NCBI GenBank assembly: GCA_036510225.1 | Contig: DATCEH010000031.1 | Span: 1-31,344, forward strand | DNA length: 31,344 bases | From: Palsa-513 sp036510225 | Lineage (GTDB): Bacteria > Actinomycetota > Thermoleophilia > Solirubrobacterales > Solirubrobacteraceae | Direction of reading: 5' to 3' | Part shown: piece after piece, positions 30,630 through 31,344 of the stretch | Numbering within the stretch: the stretch's first letter is position 1 | Layout of the letters: each line of letters opens with the position of its first letter | The notes under the pieces: generated by a model | What the model was told of the DNA's origin: nothing | What the model saw: the letters and a program-made list of their open reading frames with translations, nothing else | The model's database searches: none | Translations under genes and position numbers: made by a program

Positions 30630-31344
30630 TCAGCCTCCAGTTGAGGTGGAGGGTTCGATTGAGGCCTGACCCGTGATCTGCGGAACTCCGGCCGTCTCGG
30701 TTGGTAGGAGCGGTGCTCCGGCCGTCTCCGGCTGACCGGCCGTCGCCGCCGCGCTCGTCGCCGGGTCGTCGATCCCGGCCGCCGGACGCTCCGGCAGGCG
30801 GACGTCGAGATAAGAGGCTCCCCGCGACTGCGGATCCCCGAGGACTCGGGCCGCGGCCGCCCACTTGGCGTGGAGGCGGCTGGTGTCGCCGAAGTACAGC
30901 TCGAGTCCGTTGTGCAGGTAGACGGTCAACCCGCCCGGACCCGGCCCAACCCGGGAGATCGTCCTGCGCAGGGCCGGCGGGGCGATGTCGAGGACCTCGA
31001 GGGCCCGCAGGCTCGACGCCTCGGTCACCTGGTCGGTCCTCGGCAGCTGCGACGTCGTGACCGTCGGCAGGGCGGCCGGAGTGTCGTTCAAGCCGTGGAC
31101 GACGATTCCGTCGGCCGCAATTCCCAGACGGGTCCCACCCACGACGAGCGCGGCCACCGGCATCTGCTCGGTGACCTTGATGCTCAAGCCGTGGGGAAAC
31201 TCCGTCTTCACGTCGAGACTCTTGACCACGGTGTACGGGGCAACCGCCTGGTCGAGGGCCCCGACGCTGACGTGCGTCGTCGTCATCCCTCGACCGGCCT
31301 GTTCCAGGCGAGTCCTCACGGCGGGTGCGACCGACCCGCCGAGC
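30630..31344 (-). CDS. ftsQ: Cell division protein FtsQ, 3' part
   Basis: The C-terminal about 237 residues of FtsQ/DivIB, a single-pass membrane protein that links early and late divisome proteins. The POTRA-like start (GSVAPAVRTRLEQAG, then MTTTHVSVGALDQAV) and KSLDVKTEFPHGLSIKVTEQMPVAAL match FtsQ. The frame stays open to the window edge, so the N-terminal cytoplasmic and membrane part lies outside; GTG 31319 inside the frame is not the real start. The last about 40 residues are Ala/Pro/Thr-rich and probably disordered. Upstream of ftsZ, as usual. Confidence 0.9.
   Translation of the reverse strand, partial: LGGSVAPAVRTRLEQAGRGMTTTHVSVGALDQAVAPYTVVKSLDVKTEFPHGLSIKVTEQMPVAALVVGGTRLGIAADGIVVHGLNDTPAALPTVTTSQLPRTDQVTEASSLRALEVLDIAPPALRRTISRVGPGPGGLTVYLHNGLELYFGDTSRLHAKWAAAARVLGDPQSRGASYLDVRLPERPAAGIDDPATSAAATAGQPETAGAPLLPTETAGVPQITGQASIEPSTSTGG

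Overview
The window is about 31 kb of very GC-rich DNA with dense genes on both strands and many GTG starts. It looks like a chromosomal segment of a high-GC actinobacterium. ftsQ and ftsZ are adjacent with no ftsA between them, the glycine decarboxylase P-protein is split into PA and PB, and an F420/FMN-type PPOX protein is present. The FtsQ POTRA sequence and several hypothetical proteins recall Thermoleophilia/Solirubrobacterales, but that placement is inference from memory. No tRNA, rRNA, CRISPR array, insertion sequence or prophage was seen.

Layout. 0.16-4.8 kb: a GH31 alpha-glycosidase divergent from a PHP-GT4 fusion glycosyltransferase. 4.9-5.6 kb: a toxin-antitoxin pair whose antitoxin has no ordinary start codon and whose PIN toxin carries an exact 45-bp internal duplication. 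5.6-12.2 kb: a NarL-type regulator and sensor kinase divergent from an ABC-2 exporter (ATPase, a possible 33-aa peptide, permease) followed by an MMPL transporter. 12.2-13.0 kb: a secreted TNT-domain NAD+ glycohydrolase candidate. 13.2-16.8 kb: a group-2 sigma-70 factor with a clear promoter, then scpB, scpA and trpS. 16.9-18.3 kb: a membrane protein (VC0807-like) divergent from a TetR regulator, with an operator-like dyad inside the promoter. 18.3-22.9 kb: gcvT-gcvH-gcvPA-gcvPB, followed upstream by a CDF metal transporter (23.0-24.0 kb). 24.0-26.8 kb: a small conserved-looking protein behind a perfect LexA/Cheo box, a CPPC thioredoxin, a LysR regulator and a GST-fold protein. 26.9-29.0 kb: a PPOX protein, a secreted L,D-transpeptidase and an APS kinase. 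29.0-31.3 kb: a UBP zinc-finger protein, ftsZ and the 3' part of ftsQ, which runs off the window.

How they fit together. Core modules are cell division (ftsQ, ftsZ), chromosome condensation (scpA, scpB), glycine cleavage (T, H, PA, PB) and tryptophan charging. The accessory part is rich in envelope and stress functions: a two-component system beside an efflux cluster, a TetR-controlled membrane protein, a secreted NADase candidate, a toxin-antitoxin pair and a putative SOS-type gene. The most unusual items are the ATC-start antitoxin with its duplicated toxin, the TNT NADase, the LexA box with nearby tandem palindromes, the 33-aa ORF in the ABC operon, and three chained inverted repeats at 26859-26939.
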